NCBI GenBank assembly: GCA_963803425.1
Contig: CAWDMA010000001.1
Location: 1,178,001 to 1,242,000 of the forward strand
Length of the DNA stretch: 64,000 bases
Source of the DNA: DASPWW01 sp963803425
GTDB lineage: Bacteria; Actinomycetota; Thermoleophilia; Solirubrobacterales; 70-9
Reading direction: 5' to 3'
In this document: piece after piece, positions 26,076 to 35,451 of the stretch
How the letters are laid out: each line of letters opens with the position of its first letter
Numbering within the stretch: the first letter of the stretch is position 1
Position numbers and translations under genes: made by a program
Notes under the pieces: generated by a model
What the model saw: only the letters and a program-made list of their open reading frames with translations
The model's database searches: none
What the model was told of the DNA's origin: nothing

Positions 26076-27123
26076 CGGCGCCGAGGTCTCGTTCGTCGGG
26101 ACCCGCAACCACCTCGAGGCGACGCTCGTGCCCGAGGCGGGGTACGCGATCGACTTCCTCGAAGTGTCCGGGCTCGACCGTCGCAACCCCGTTCGGGCGG
26201 TTCGCGCCGCATGGCGGGCCGGGGCTGCGGTTCCCGCGGCGCGCCGGATCCTGCGCCAGCGCGGCGTCGACGCGGTCGTCGGTGGCGGCGGATACGTCGC
26301 CGGCCCGGCCGGGCTGGCGGCCGTCCGCTCCGGGCTGCCGCTGGTGTTGACCGAGGCCGACAGCCACCTCGGCCTCGCCAATCGGATGCTGGCGCGCCGG
26401 GCGCGCCGGGTCTGCCTCGCGTTCCCGATCGAGGGACGCGACGGCGACCTCTACCTGGTCACCGGTCGCCCGGTGCCGCGGTCGGTTCTCGACGCCGACC
26501 GCGGGGCGGCCCGGAGCCGCTTCGGGATCGACCCCGGGTCCCAGTGCCTGCTGGTGTTCGGCGGAAGCCTCGGGGCACGCTCGATCAACCGGGCGGCGCT
26601 GGACGCGTTCGCGGCGGGACCCGAGGGCCCGCTGCACGTGCTCCACCTGAGCGGTAGCCGCGACTTCGCGGAGGCGAGCGAGCGGCTCGACGCGGCCGGC
26701 GCACCGCCGCGCTACACGCTGATCGAGTACGAGCCCAACCTCGGGGACGCGCTCGCGGCCGCCGACCTCGTCCTGGCCCGCTCGGGCGGCTCCGTGTTCG
26801 AGCTCGCCGCGGCGGGCCGTCCCGCGATCCTGGTCCCGTACCCGCACGCGACAGCCGACCACCAGCGCGCCAACGCGCGGTGGATGGCGGACGCCGGCGC
26901 GGCGGTCGTTGTCGACGACATGCAGCTCACGCCGGAGCGGATCGCGGAGCTGACCACGGAGCTGCTCGGCGACCGGGACCGGCTCGCGGCGATGTCGGCG
27001 GCGTCCCGCTCCCTCGCGCGTCCCGACGCAGCGGACCAAATCGCAAAGGAAGTGTTGGACGCAGCTGCATCCCTTCCCCAACCCCGCCGCTCCCGGACGC
27101 GAAGCGGAGGAGGCGGCGGGTAA
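25993..27123 (+). CDS. murG: UDP-GlcNAc:lipid I N-acetylglucosaminyltransferase MurG
   Basis: MurG makes lipid II at the inner face of the membrane. The GT-B fold is evident: N-terminal VVIATGGTAGHVVPALAVAD (donor loop one), GVDAVVGGGGYVAGPAG, TEADSHLGLANRML, then C-terminal LLVFGGSLGARSINRAAL, VLARSGGSVFELAAAGRPA and PYPHATADHQ. Start GTG 25,993 follows AAAGGGAAGG within the 3' end of ftsW. The last 13 or so codons (PRRSRTRSGGGGG) are encoded by a dispersed hairpin repeat, so the original C-terminus has been extended by an inserted element. Its TAA overlaps the murC ATG (TAATG). Confidence 0.94.
   Translation: MATVVIATGGTAGHVVPALAVADALRGSGAEVSFVGTRNHLEATLVPEAGYAIDFLEVSGLDRRNPVRAVRAAWRAGAAVPAARRILRQRGVDAVVGGGGYVAGPAGLAAVRSGLPLVLTEADSHLGLANRMLARRARRVCLAFPIEGRDGDLYLVTGRPVPRSVLDADRGAARSRFGIDPGSQCLLVFGGSLGARSINRAALDAFAAGPEGPLHVLHLSGSRDFAEASERLDAAGAPPRYTLIEYEPNLGDALAAADLVLARSGGSVFELAAAGRPAILVPYPHATADHQRANARWMADAGAAVVVDDMQLTPERIAELTTELLGDRDRLAAMSAASRSLARPDAADQIAKEVLDAAASLPQPRRSRTRSGGGGG
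27083..27120 (+). repeat. Dispersed hairpin repeat at the murG/murC junction
   Basis: Arms CCCGCCGC (27,083-27,090) and GCGGCGGG (27,113-27,120) pair perfectly over 8 bp around a 22-base loop containing the family core GGACGCGAAGCGGAG (27,095-27,109). The element is translated as the murG C-terminus and stops three bases before the murC start, so it could modulate murC translation or act as a weak attenuator inside the dcw operon. Confidence 0.7.
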
Positions 27124-28447
27124 TGATGTGGCCGAATCGGACGATCCACTTCATCGCGATCGGCGGTGCCGGGATGAGCGGGTTGGCGCTCGTCTGCCAC
27201 CGGCTGGGCGCGACCGTCACCGGGACCGACCGAGCCGACTCCTCGTACATGCAGCGGCTCCGTGACGCCGGGCTGCAGCCCCGGGTGGGACACGACGCCG
27301 ACGCCGTCCCGGAGGGGGCCGACGTCGTCTACTCGACGGCGATCGCCGAGGACAACCCGGAGCTGGTCCGAGCGCGCGAGCGCGGCCAGCGGCTGATGCA
27401 CCGGGGCGAGCTGCTCGCGGAGCTGTGCGCCGAGCGCCCCCTGGTGGCGGTGGCCGGCACCCACGGGAAGACGACCACCGCGGCGATGCTCGCTCACGTG
27501 CTCCGCGCCGCCGGCGCCGATCCCGCGTTCCTGCTCGGCGGGGAGCTGATCGGCGCGGGCCCGGACGGTGAGGCGACGAACGCGGAGTGGGGGGACGGCG
27601 GTTGGATCGTGGTCGAGGCCGATGAGAGCGACGCCAGCTTCCTGCGACTGCGACCCCAGGTGGCGGTGATCACCAACGTGGAGCTGGACCACCACTCGCG
27701 GTGGTCGTCGCGAGCGGAGCTCGTCGAGGCGTTCCGGCGCTTCTGCGAGCCGGCCGGCGGCCTGGCGCTGCTCGCCGATCCCGGGCTGGACGCGCTGGTC
27801 GCCGAGCAGCGGGTTGTCCGCTTCGACGAGGACGCGCCGGGCCCGCCGCTCGAGCTCCGCGTCCCGGGCCGCCACAACGTGCTCAACGCGCGCGCCGCGC
27901 TCGTCGCGATCGACCTGATCGGAGGCCCGCTCTCGCTCGACGACGCCGCCGCGGCGCTCGCCTCGTTCCCCGGGGTGCGGCGGAGGCTGGAGCCGGTCGG
28001 GGAGCGCGACGGCGCCCGCGTGTTCTCCGACTACGCGCACCACCCGACCGAGGTCGCCGTCGCGCTCGCCGCGCTGCGGGAGCTCGAACCGCGCCGCCTG
28101 ATCGCGATCTTCCAGCCGCACCTGTACTCCCGCACCGAGGCGCTCGGCGATCAGCTCGGCGCCCAGCTCGCCGCCGCCGACGAGGTCGTCGTGCTCGACG
28201 TGTACGCGGCCCGCGGTGAGCCGGACCCGGAGCGCGCCGCGCGGCTGGCGCGCCGCGTCGCGGCGGCCGCCGCCGACCGCGCCGGAGGACGACCGGTGTG
28301 GTGGCTGCACGGCGCCGAGGACGCGAAGCGGGCGCTGCTGCCGAGGCTGCGCTCCGGCGACCTGGTCGCAGTGCTCGGCGCGGGCGACGTTTTTATGCTC
28401 GCGCACGAGCTCGCCGGCGACGGCGCCACGGCTCCGCCGGGGCGGGC

Positions 28448-28451
<4 letters not shown>
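27123..28451 (+). CDS. murC: UDP-N-acetylmuramate:L-alanine ligase
   Basis: MurC starts the stem peptide by adding L-alanine. The 442-residue protein shows FIAIGGAGMSGLALVCHRLG, the ATP motif VAGTHGKTTTAAMLA, VEADESDASF, ITNVELDHH and FSDYAHHPTEV. Two adjacent ATG codons (27,123 and 27,126) follow the hairpin repeat; the first overlaps the murG stop. The C-terminus ends with a GTGA overlap into murB, and VLGAGDVFMLAHEL is the usual MurC end. Confidence 0.95.
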
Positions 28452-29366
<915 letters not shown>

Positions 29367-29377
<11 letters not shown>

Positions 29378-30173
29378 GGCGGGCCGGATCGGGACCCGGC
29401 GCCGCGTCCGGAGCGGACGGCGGCGGCGGGCCGCGTCCAGTCGGGCCGCGGGCAGGCGGCGCGTGTGGGTGCGACGGGTCGTCGCGGCGGGCGTCGTGGT
29501 CGCGGCGGCGGCCGCGGCCTACATGCTGTGGTTTCGCGACTCCGGACTGGTCGCCGTCCGCGACGTCGAAGTGAGCGGCCTCAGCTCCGAGGACGCGCCC
29601 CAGATCCGCGCCGAGCTGGAGCGGGCAGCGGCCGGGATGACGACGCTTCACGTTCGCGAGGACGAGCTCGCCGCGGCGGTCGCCGACGACCCTACGGTTG
29701 CGTCCGTGTCGGCGCACGCGCACTTCCCCCGTGGGCTCGCGATCGACGTGACCGAGCGCCGCCCGGTTGCGCTGCTGGCGGTCGCGGGCCGCGACCGCCC
29801 GGTCGCCGGCGACGGCACGGTTCTGCCCACGATCGACTCCTCGGGGCTGGAGCTGCCGGCGCTCGAGGGCGCCGACATCTCGCACGGCATGGTGGGCGGC
29901 AAGGCGCTCGAGCAGGCGCAGGTGCTGGGCGCCGCGCCCCGGCCGCTGCGCAGCGTGATCGAGACGAGCTCGCACTCCGGCGGCGGGGTCCGGGTCGAGC
30001 TCGACGACGGGATCGAGCTCCGGTTCGGCGACGCGACCGACGCCGCCGCGAAGTGGTCCGCGGCATCCAGGATCCTCTCCGACGGCGGCCTCGGCACCCT
30101 CTCCTACATCGACCTGAGCGCACCCGGGCGGCCCGCGGTCGGCGGCGCCACCGCGGCACCGGGGGCCGCGTGA
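29367..30173 (+). CDS. ftsQ: Cell division protein FtsQ
   Basis: FtsQ is a bitopic divisome protein linking FtsL/FtsB to the septal synthase. The 268-residue product has an Arg-rich cytoplasmic N-terminus, one membrane helix (VVAAGVVVAAAAAAYMLWF), a POTRA domain (VAVRDVEVSGLSSEDAPQIR through VASVSAHAHFPRGLAIDVTERRPVALL) and the FtsQ beta domain. ATG 29,367 lies inside murB, overlapping it by 11 bases. It ends at 30,173 with GTGA, which could open a further 30-codon frame, but that does not look like a gene. Confidence 0.9.
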
Positions 30174-30528
30174 GCGCCCCTGTCGAGCCCAGGCCGGGAC
30201 GGTTCTGCACGCTCGCTTGCGCGCCGAGACCACGGTCGAGGCGGCCCGGCCGACCGGCCTGAGGCGGCCCCCCGAGTCGTCCGGAACGCCGAAATCGCCG
30301 CAAATCGCGCTTGACCTGCCTCGAACCCGAACCGTCGAGTACAGGTTGACGGTACTGCGACCTTCGAGCAGGACCTGAGAGTTCACGCTTGCAAGCCGGC
30401 TCCCGGCTCGTTGACAGGGTGGGGCTTTTGCCCTAGTTTCGCCATGCTTGCAGGCGAATCGTGCGGGCCAACCCTGGACTGCGGGTTCAGGCTCCCGAAG
30501 CGGCACGTCGGAGCACTGAGAGGCCGTG
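30174..30528 (+). promoter_or_regulatory. ftsQ-ftsZ intergenic region with a strong promoter
   Basis: These 355 bases hold no convincing gene. A consensus-like housekeeping promoter is visible: -35 TTGACA at 30,411-30,416, a 17-bp spacer, and -10 TAGTTT at 30,434-30,439, about 90 bases before the ftsZ start. The stretch is clearly less GC-rich than its surroundings. It should give ftsZ transcription independent of the upstream dcw promoter. A further TTGAC-like hexamer occurs at 30,311 and 30,346 without matching -10 boxes. Confidence 0.75.
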
Positions 30529-31614
30529 ATGGAAAGCTCATATCTGGCAGTTATCAAGGTGGTCGGAGTCGGCGGCGGCGGCAACAACGCGATCAGCCGC
30601 ATGCTCGACGCTGGGCTGAAGGGGGTCGAGTTCGTCGCCGTCAACACAGACGCACAGGCCCTGCTCGCCTCCGACGCCGACATCAAGCTCGGGATCGGAA
30701 ACGAGCTCACCAAGGGCCTCGGCGCCGGCGGCAACCCCGAGGTGGGAGCGGGAGCGGCGGCGGAGTCGCGCGACCAGATCAAGGAGGCCTTGAAGGGCGC
30801 CGACATGGTGTTCGTGACAGCCGGAGAGGGCGGCGGCACCGGCACCGGTGCCGCCCCGATCATCGCCGAGATAGCGAAGGAGGAGGTCGGCGCGCTCACG
30901 GTCGGCGTGGTCACGAAGCCGTTCGAGTTCGAGGGCCGGCGCCGCATGCAGCAGGCCGAGGACGGGATCGAGAAGATGCGCGCCGAGGTCGACACGCTGC
31001 TGGTCGTCCCGAACGAGAAGCTGCTGCAGGTCGTCGAGCGGCGGGAGAGCGTCCTGGACGCCTTCCGGAAGGCCGACGACATCCTCCGCCAGGGGGTGCA
31101 GGGGATCACCGACCTGATCACGGTCCCGGGTCTGATCAACCTCGACTTCGCGGACGTGGAGATGGTGATGCGGGACGCGGGCTCGGCGCTTATGGGGATC
31201 GGGGTGGCCACGGGCGAGAACCGAGCCGGCGAGGCGGCGAAGGCGGCGATCAGCTCGCCGCTGCTGGAGAATGAGATCGAGGGCGCCACAGGGCTGCTGC
31301 TCAACGTGACGGGCGGAGAGGACCTGGGCCTTTTCGAGGTCCACGAGGCCGCCGAGCTCGTCACCAAGCAAGCCGACAGCGGGGCCAACATCATCTTCGG
31401 CGCGGTGATCGACCCCGCGATCTCCGAGGAGGTGCGGGTGTCGGTGATCGCGACCGGGTTCGAGGGCTTCGAGCTGCTCGCCCGGCGTCCGCAGCAGCTC
31501 CGCCAGCGGGGCCGCCGCCGCGGCGGCGAGCTGGCGATGGGGGACCGGGAGCGCCGCGACCTGGAGGTCTCGGAGGACGAGATCGACGTGCCGCCGTTCC
31601 TGCGCGGCCGGTAG
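30529..31614 (+). CDS. ftsZ: Cell division protein FtsZ
   Basis: FtsZ is the tubulin-like GTPase forming the Z ring. The 361-residue protein has the N-terminal VVGVGGGGNNAISRML, VAVNTDAQAL, the tubulin signature GGGTGTGAAPIIAEIA, the synergy loop region LINLDFADVEMVM and a C-terminal conserved tail DVPPFLRGR. The linker before it is short (about 35 residues). ATG 30,529 is preferred over the GTG three bases earlier. No ftsA is present, as expected for actinobacteria, where FtsZ tethers to SepF. Confidence 0.97.
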   Translation: MESSYLAVIKVVGVGGGGNNAISRMLDAGLKGVEFVAVNTDAQALLASDADIKLGIGNELTKGLGAGGNPEVGAGAAAESRDQIKEALKGADMVFVTAGEGGGTGTGAAPIIAEIAKEEVGALTVGVVTKPFEFEGRRRMQQAEDGIEKMRAEVDTLLVVPNEKLLQVVERRESVLDAFRKADDILRQGVQGITDLITVPGLINLDFADVEMVMRDAGSALMGIGVATGENRAGEAAKAAISSPLLENEIEGATGLLLNVTGGEDLGLFEVHEAAELVTKQADSGANIIFGAVIDPAISEEVRVSVIATGFEGFELLARRPQQLRQRGRRRGGELAMGDRERRDLEVSEDEIDVPPFLRGR

Positions 31615-31623
31615 GCCGCCGCC

Positions 31624-31703
31624 CGCCCAGCCTGAGGATTCGGGCAAGCGACAGACGATCGCCTATGCGGATTTCACCGCTTGCCTGATCGTTAGCCTGG
31701 GCG
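31624..31703 (+). terminator. Long imperfect hairpin downstream of ftsZ
   Basis: The arms 31,624-31,650 and 31,678-31,703 pair over 26 positions with two mismatches, one bulged T and two G:T pairs, around a 27-base loop. The inner nine pairs (CGCTTGCC(T) with GGGCAAGCG) and the outer seven are uninterrupted apart from one G:T. It begins nine bases after the ftsZ stop and lies before gcvH. A terminator, a small structured RNA, or a degraded miniature inverted-repeat element are all possible; no T-run follows. Confidence 0.55.
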
Positions 31704-31785
31704 GAGCTCAAGATCTACGTCCGCGGGAAGCGCCGCGCCGCGCGCGTGCGGCCCCGACCGCTCTACCAACCGGAAGGAGGCACGC

Positions 31786-32187
31786 GTGAGCGAGGAGAGA
31801 TATCCAGACCAGCTCCGCTACCACGCCGAGCACGACTGGGCCCGGATCGAGGGGGAGAAGGCCACCTTCGGGATCACCTGGTACGCCCAGGACACGCTCG
31901 GCGAGATCGTCTTCTTCGACCCCCCCGAGCCGGGGATCGAGGTGAGCAAGGACACGCCGTACGCGGAGGTCGAGTCGGTGAAGGCGGTCAGCGACGTGTA
32001 CGCGCCGCTGTCGGGCGAGGTGACCGAGGTGAACTCGGCTGTTGCGGAGAGCCCGGAGCGGATCAACCAGGACCCGTACGGGGACGGGTGGCTGGTGAAG
32101 GTGAAGATGTCCGATCCCTCCGAGGCGGACACGCTGCTGGACGCCGCCGCCTACCGGGAGCTGCTCACGGAGGACGAGGACGCCTAG
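31786..32187 (+). CDS. gcvH: Glycine cleavage system H protein
   Basis: GcvH carries the lipoyl group that shuttles the aminomethyl moiety between glycine cleavage enzymes. The 133 residues show HDWARIEGEKATFGITWYAQ, GEIVFFDPPEPG, and the lipoylation site VESVKAVSDVYAPLSGEV with the acceptor Lys about 66, followed by INQDPYGDGWLVKVK. The start GTG 31,786 has a strong ribosome binding site (GGAAGGAGG). No gcvT or gcvP gene is nearby. It ends tail to tail with ligD, overlapping by four bases. Confidence 0.95.
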   Translation: MSEERYPDQLRYHAEHDWARIEGEKATFGITWYAQDTLGEIVFFDPPEPGIEVSKDTPYAEVESVKAVSDVYAPLSGEVTEVNSAVAESPERINQDPYGDGWLVKVKMSDPSEADTLLDAAAYRELLTEDEDA

Positions 32188-33122
32188 CCGCGTCCCCGCT
32201 CAGCGGCCAGGTCGTCGAGCGGGGGAAGGTCCTGCTTCAGCTCGAGCACCGGGGCGAACAGGTCGCCGTGCTCCTCCACCCGCCTCAGCACGTCCGTGGT
32301 CTCGAACCGGATCGGGCCAGGCTTTCCCGACTTCGAAGCCCGTTCCACCTCCTTCCACCGCAGCGGCGCGGACACCGTCGGTCGCTCCCGGGCGCGCAGC
32401 GAGTAGGCCGCGATCGTCGTCTTCGACTCGGTGTTCTGGCTCCAGTCGACGAACACCTTCCCCGTGCGCGCCTGCTTGGACATCTTCGAGACGATCCGGT
32501 CCGGATCGGCCCGCTCCAGCGCCTTCGCGAGCGCGTGCGCGTACGGCTTCGTGGCCTCGTACGTGAGCCGCTTGTTGAGCGGCACGTACACCTGCAATCC
32601 CTTTCCCCCTGATGTCTTCGGGAACGACTCGACCCCGAGCTCCCCGAACAGCTTCCTGACCGCAAGCGCCACCCTGCAGCAGTCGATCACATCCGCGGGC
32701 GCGCCCGGGTCGAGGTCGAACGCGAGCACCGTGGGGCGCTCCATCCGCTTCGCGATCGACAGCGAAGGGTGCAGCTCGAGCGCCGCGAGCTGCGCCATCC
32801 ACACCAGCGTCGGCTTGTCGTCGCACACGCAGAACGCGATCTCGCCATCCTCGCGCTCGGACCAGATCGACGCCGTCCGGACCCACTCGGGCCGGTGCTT
32901 CGGACACCGCTTCTCGAAGAAGCTCGACGCCTCAACACCCTCCGGGTACCGCCGCAGGGTCAGCGGCCGGCCCTGCAGGTGGGGAAGGAGCGTGTCCGCG
33001 ATCCGGGCGTAGTAATCGATCACCTCGCCCTTCGTGAACCCCGTCGCCGGGTACAGCACCTTGTCCAGGTTGGTGAGCGAGAGCTCCCGCCCGTCGACCT
33101 GTACGGGCTTGTCGGACGCCAC
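32184..33122 (-). CDS. ligD: LigD-type DNA polymerase/primase domain protein
   Basis: A 312-residue stand-alone polymerase domain of the archaeo-eukaryotic primase superfamily, as found in the N-terminus of LigD. It fills gaps and adds ribonucleotides at double-strand breaks during non-homologous end joining. Seen are LTNLDKVLYPATGFTKG, the 5'-phosphate-binding region, the metal-binding FDLDPG (residues about 142-147) and SGGKGLQVYVPL. No ligase or phosphoesterase domain is fused, so a separate ATP-dependent ligase must act. The ku gene is 13 bases upstream in the same direction and is surely co-transcribed. Confidence 0.92.
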   Translation of the reverse strand: MASDKPVQVDGRELSLTNLDKVLYPATGFTKGEVIDYYARIADTLLPHLQGRPLTLRRYPEGVEASSFFEKRCPKHRPEWVRTASIWSEREDGEIAFCVCDDKPTLVWMAQLAALELHPSLSIAKRMERPTVLAFDLDPGAPADVIDCCRVALAVRKLFGELGVESFPKTSGGKGLQVYVPLNKRLTYEATKPYAHALAKALERADPDRIVSKMSKQARTGKVFVDWSQNTESKTTIAAYSLRARERPTVSAPLRWKEVERASKSGKPGPIRFETTDVLRRVEEHGDLFAPVLELKQDLPPLDDLAAERGRG

Positions 33123-33135
33123 CGGAGGTCGGGTG

Positions 33136-34053
33136 CTAGGAGCGCGCCTTGGCGGTGCTGCGCTTGCGGCCGCTCGACTTCTTCGAGGCGCTCTTCTTCG
33201 AGCCGGACTTCGAGCCCGAGCTCTTCGCCTTTGCCTTCGCGCCGTTCCCGTCGGCCGAGCCGCGCCCCTCCTCGCCCTTCACCGCGGCGAGGCTCTCCTC
33301 GAGCGCCGCCATCAGGTCGGGCGCCTTCGTCGGCTTCGGCTCCTCGGCGACCGGCGCGACCAGCTCCTTGCCCTCCGCCTTGCGCTCGATCAGCGCCAGC
33401 AGCTGCTCGCGGTATTCGTCGTGGTACTGGCTCGCCTCGAACTCGCCGCTGAGCGAGTCGATCAGCTGCTTCGCCATCTCGAGCTCGCGCTTCTGCGGCT
33501 TCTCGCCGTTCGCCTCGACCCCGTCGAGCCGGTCGGGTGGGACGACCTCGTCCGCGAACCGCATCGTGGTCAGCGTCAGCACGTCGTCCATCGGGCGGAT
33601 CGCAGCCAGGTGCTCCTTGTTGCGGAGCACGAACCGGGCGATCGCGACCTTGCGCTCGTCACGCATCGCCCTGGTGAGCAGCGCGTACGCCTTCTCGGCG
33701 CCCTTGTCGGGGCCGAGGTAGTAGGGGTGCTCGAAGTAGATCGGGTCGATCTCGTCGAGGTCGACGAAGTCCTGGATCTCGATCGCGCGGGTCTTCCGGG
33801 GGTCGAGCTCCTCGAGCTCGTCGCGGGTGATGATCACGTACTGCTCGGGCGTGATCTCGTAACCCTTGACGATGTCGTCGTAGGAGACCTCCTCGCCGTC
33901 CTCCTCGGCGACCCGCTTGTGCCTGATCCGGGAGCCGTCGCCCTCGCGAAGCTCGCGGAACCTGATCGTCTGCTTGGAGACGGCGCTGTACAGCTTCACG
34001 GGCACGTTCAGCAGCCCGAAGCTGATCGATCCACTCCATATCGCTCGTGCCAT
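33136..34053 (-). CDS. ku: DNA end-binding protein Ku
   Basis: Bacterial Ku binds double-strand DNA ends as a homodimer and recruits LigD. The 305-residue protein opens with ARAIWSGSISFGLLNVPVKLYSA, the family N-terminus, and contains the beta-barrel ring region through PIYFEHPYYLGPDKGAEKAY and KVAIARFVLRNKEHL. After about residue 260 it ends in a Lys/Ser/Ala tail (KAKAKSSGSKSGSKKSASKK and more), similar to the basic extensions that let some Ku proteins bind or slide on intact DNA. It precedes ligD on the same strand. Confidence 0.95.
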   Translation of the reverse strand: MARAIWSGSISFGLLNVPVKLYSAVSKQTIRFRELREGDGSRIRHKRVAEEDGEEVSYDDIVKGYEITPEQYVIITRDELEELDPRKTRAIEIQDFVDLDEIDPIYFEHPYYLGPDKGAEKAYALLTRAMRDERKVAIARFVLRNKEHLAAIRPMDDVLTLTTMRFADEVVPPDRLDGVEANGEKPQKRELEMAKQLIDSLSGEFEASQYHDEYREQLLALIERKAEGKELVAPVAEEPKPTKAPDLMAALEESLAAVKGEEGRGSADGNGAKAKAKSSGSKSGSKKSASKKSSGRKRSTAKARS

Positions 34054-34132
34054 AGGGGTTCTGTACTGGAGAGTACCGCTGCATCCCTGCCCGCAAGTCT
34101 GCCGGCGGGCGCCATCTTGCGAGCCGCTCGCC

Positions 34133-34606
34133 CTACGCGCGCGATCGGAACGCGTCGAGGCGGCCGCGAGTGCGCCGTCGCACGATCGCCGGAAGCACGG
34201 GCGTCCATCCGAGCGCCAGCCCCAGCGGCCCCAGGGCCTGGCGCGACCACGCGAAGAAGCTGAACTCGTCGACGTGCTCCACGATCCGCCCGTCCGCGAA
34301 CCGGAAGCGGGCATGGACGTCGTTCACCACCGGGCGCCCCGTGTCGGTGAACGTGTACCGGGCGATCCACCGCGCCGTGCCGCGGTCGGCGTCGGCGTCG
34401 TGCTCCGCGAGCTCCACCGCGAGGTCATCGGCGCGCTCGGTCAGCATCCGCCACATGTCGCCCGCCTCGTCGCCGCTCAACTCGCCGAAGGCCGGGTCGC
34501 GGAACCGGGCATCTGACGCGTAGCAGGCGGCCATCGCCTCGCCGTCACCGCGGTCGAGCGCTTCGTACAGCGTCCGGATCAGCTCACGGTTCGCCTCGGC
34601 GGACAC
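34133..34606 (-). CDS. SnoaL/NTF2-like protein
   Basis: A 157-residue protein of the SnoaL/NTF2-like superfamily, small cone-shaped domains that act as isomerases, hydrolases or binding modules. The start VSAEANRELIRTLYEALDRG is typical, followed by ACYASDARFRDPAFGELSG and a strand HARFRFADGRIVEHVDEFSF. The second half, YTFTDTGRPVVNDVHARF, is the usual long sheet. GTG 34,606 (minus strand) fits the conserved N-terminus. It is divergent from the GntR gene, with 43 bases between them. The substrate cannot be inferred. Confidence 0.8.
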   Translation of the reverse strand: MSAEANRELIRTLYEALDRGDGEAMAACYASDARFRDPAFGELSGDEAGDMWRMLTERADDLAVELAEHDADADRGTARWIARYTFTDTGRPVVNDVHARFRFADGRIVEHVDEFSFFAWSRQALGPLGLALGWTPVLPAIVRRRTRGRLDAFRSRA

Positions 34607-34649
34607 GCGAGCGATCCTACAGGCGCCCAGGCCCCCTACGATCCCGGGG

Positions 34650-35444
34650 GTGGCCAAGGCGACCGTCGACCGCAAGCCAACGCTCGTCGACGAAGCCGAG
34701 CAGGCGCTGCGCCGGTGGCTCTCCCCCGGCCGCCACCGCCCCGGGGACCGGCTCCCGCCGGAGCACGAATTGGCCGGGATGCTGGGGGTGTCCCGGGGGA
34801 CGCTGCGGGTCGCGCTGGAGCGCCTGGAGCGAAGCGGCGAGGTGGTTCGACGCCAGGGAAGCGGCACATTCGTGGGCCGGGTGGCGGGCGAGAGCGTGTT
34901 CAGCGCCGGGCTGGAGCGGCTCGTCTCCTACTCGCTGCTGGCTCGGCGTCAGGGCCTGAAGCTCTCGGTCAGCGACGTGACGATCTCGTCCGAGCCCGTC
35001 GGCGAGAACACCGCCGGTGAGCTGGGGTTGGAGCCGGGCACCGTCGCGCCGGTCGTGGTCCGGGTGCTCGAGACCGACGGGCGGCCCGCCGCCCACATGA
35101 GGGACTGGCTCCACCCCGAGCTGGCGTTGCCGCCGGTCGATGAGATCGAGGCCGCGCTGCGGCGGGGGCGGATGGTCCTCGACGTTCTCGTCGACGGGGG
35201 CGTCCCGGTCGCGTTCGCGCGCACGGACGTGATGCCGCGGCTGCTCGAGCCCGGGGACCGGCTCGCTGCCGCGCTCAGCGTGAAGCCGCCGATCGCGGTG
35301 CTCGAGCTCGCCGACACGATGCACCTGGCCACGGGCGACCCGGTCCAGCACGGAATCAGCGTGTTCGCGCCGGGGCGGCTCGCCGTCCACGTGATGCGCG
35401 GTGTCGCCTTGTCGGAGCCCGAGCAGGTCACCACCCCGGACTGA
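34650..35444 (+). CDS. GntR-family transcriptional regulator (HutC type)
   Basis: The 264-residue regulator has an N-terminal winged helix (LPPEHELAGMLGVSRGTLRVALERLERSG, shown here in part: ELAGMLGVSRGTLRVALE) and RRQGSGTFVG closing the wing. Residues about 90-255 form a UTRA-type ligand domain. The UTRA fold in this subfamily binds amino acids, sugars or other small metabolites. It lies about 960 bases upstream of the first amine-assimilation operon and is followed eight bases later by a transporter gene, so it may regulate either. A motif shared by three amine operons could be its operator, but this is only a proposal. Confidence 0.85.
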   Translation: MAKATVDRKPTLVDEAEQALRRWLSPGRHRPGDRLPPEHELAGMLGVSRGTLRVALERLERSGEVVRRQGSGTFVGRVAGESVFSAGLERLVSYSLLARRQGLKLSVSDVTISSEPVGENTAGELGLEPGTVAPVVVRVLETDGRPAAHMRDWLHPELALPPVDEIEAALRRGRMVLDVLVDGGVPVAFARTDVMPRLLEPGDRLAAALSVKPPIAVLELADTMHLATGDPVQHGISVFAPGRLAVHVMRGVALSEPEQVTTPD

Positions 35445-35451
35445 TCGGCCG

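Noticed and set aside
30170..30262. 30-codon frame starting with GTG overlapping the ftsQ stop
   Set aside because: The overlap style fits the cluster, but the peptide is Arg/Pro-rich with no feature, and the region is clearly promoter DNA for ftsZ.
31758..31770. tRNA D-arm-like string (minus strand GTTGGTAGAGCGG) just before gcvH
   Set aside because: No acceptor stem, anticodon arm or T-arm can be found on either side; part of the string overlaps the gcvH leader. Coincidence or a tiny relic.
31704..31785. Glycine riboswitch in front of gcvH
   Set aside because: No conserved aptamer core elements or tandem arrangement are visible.
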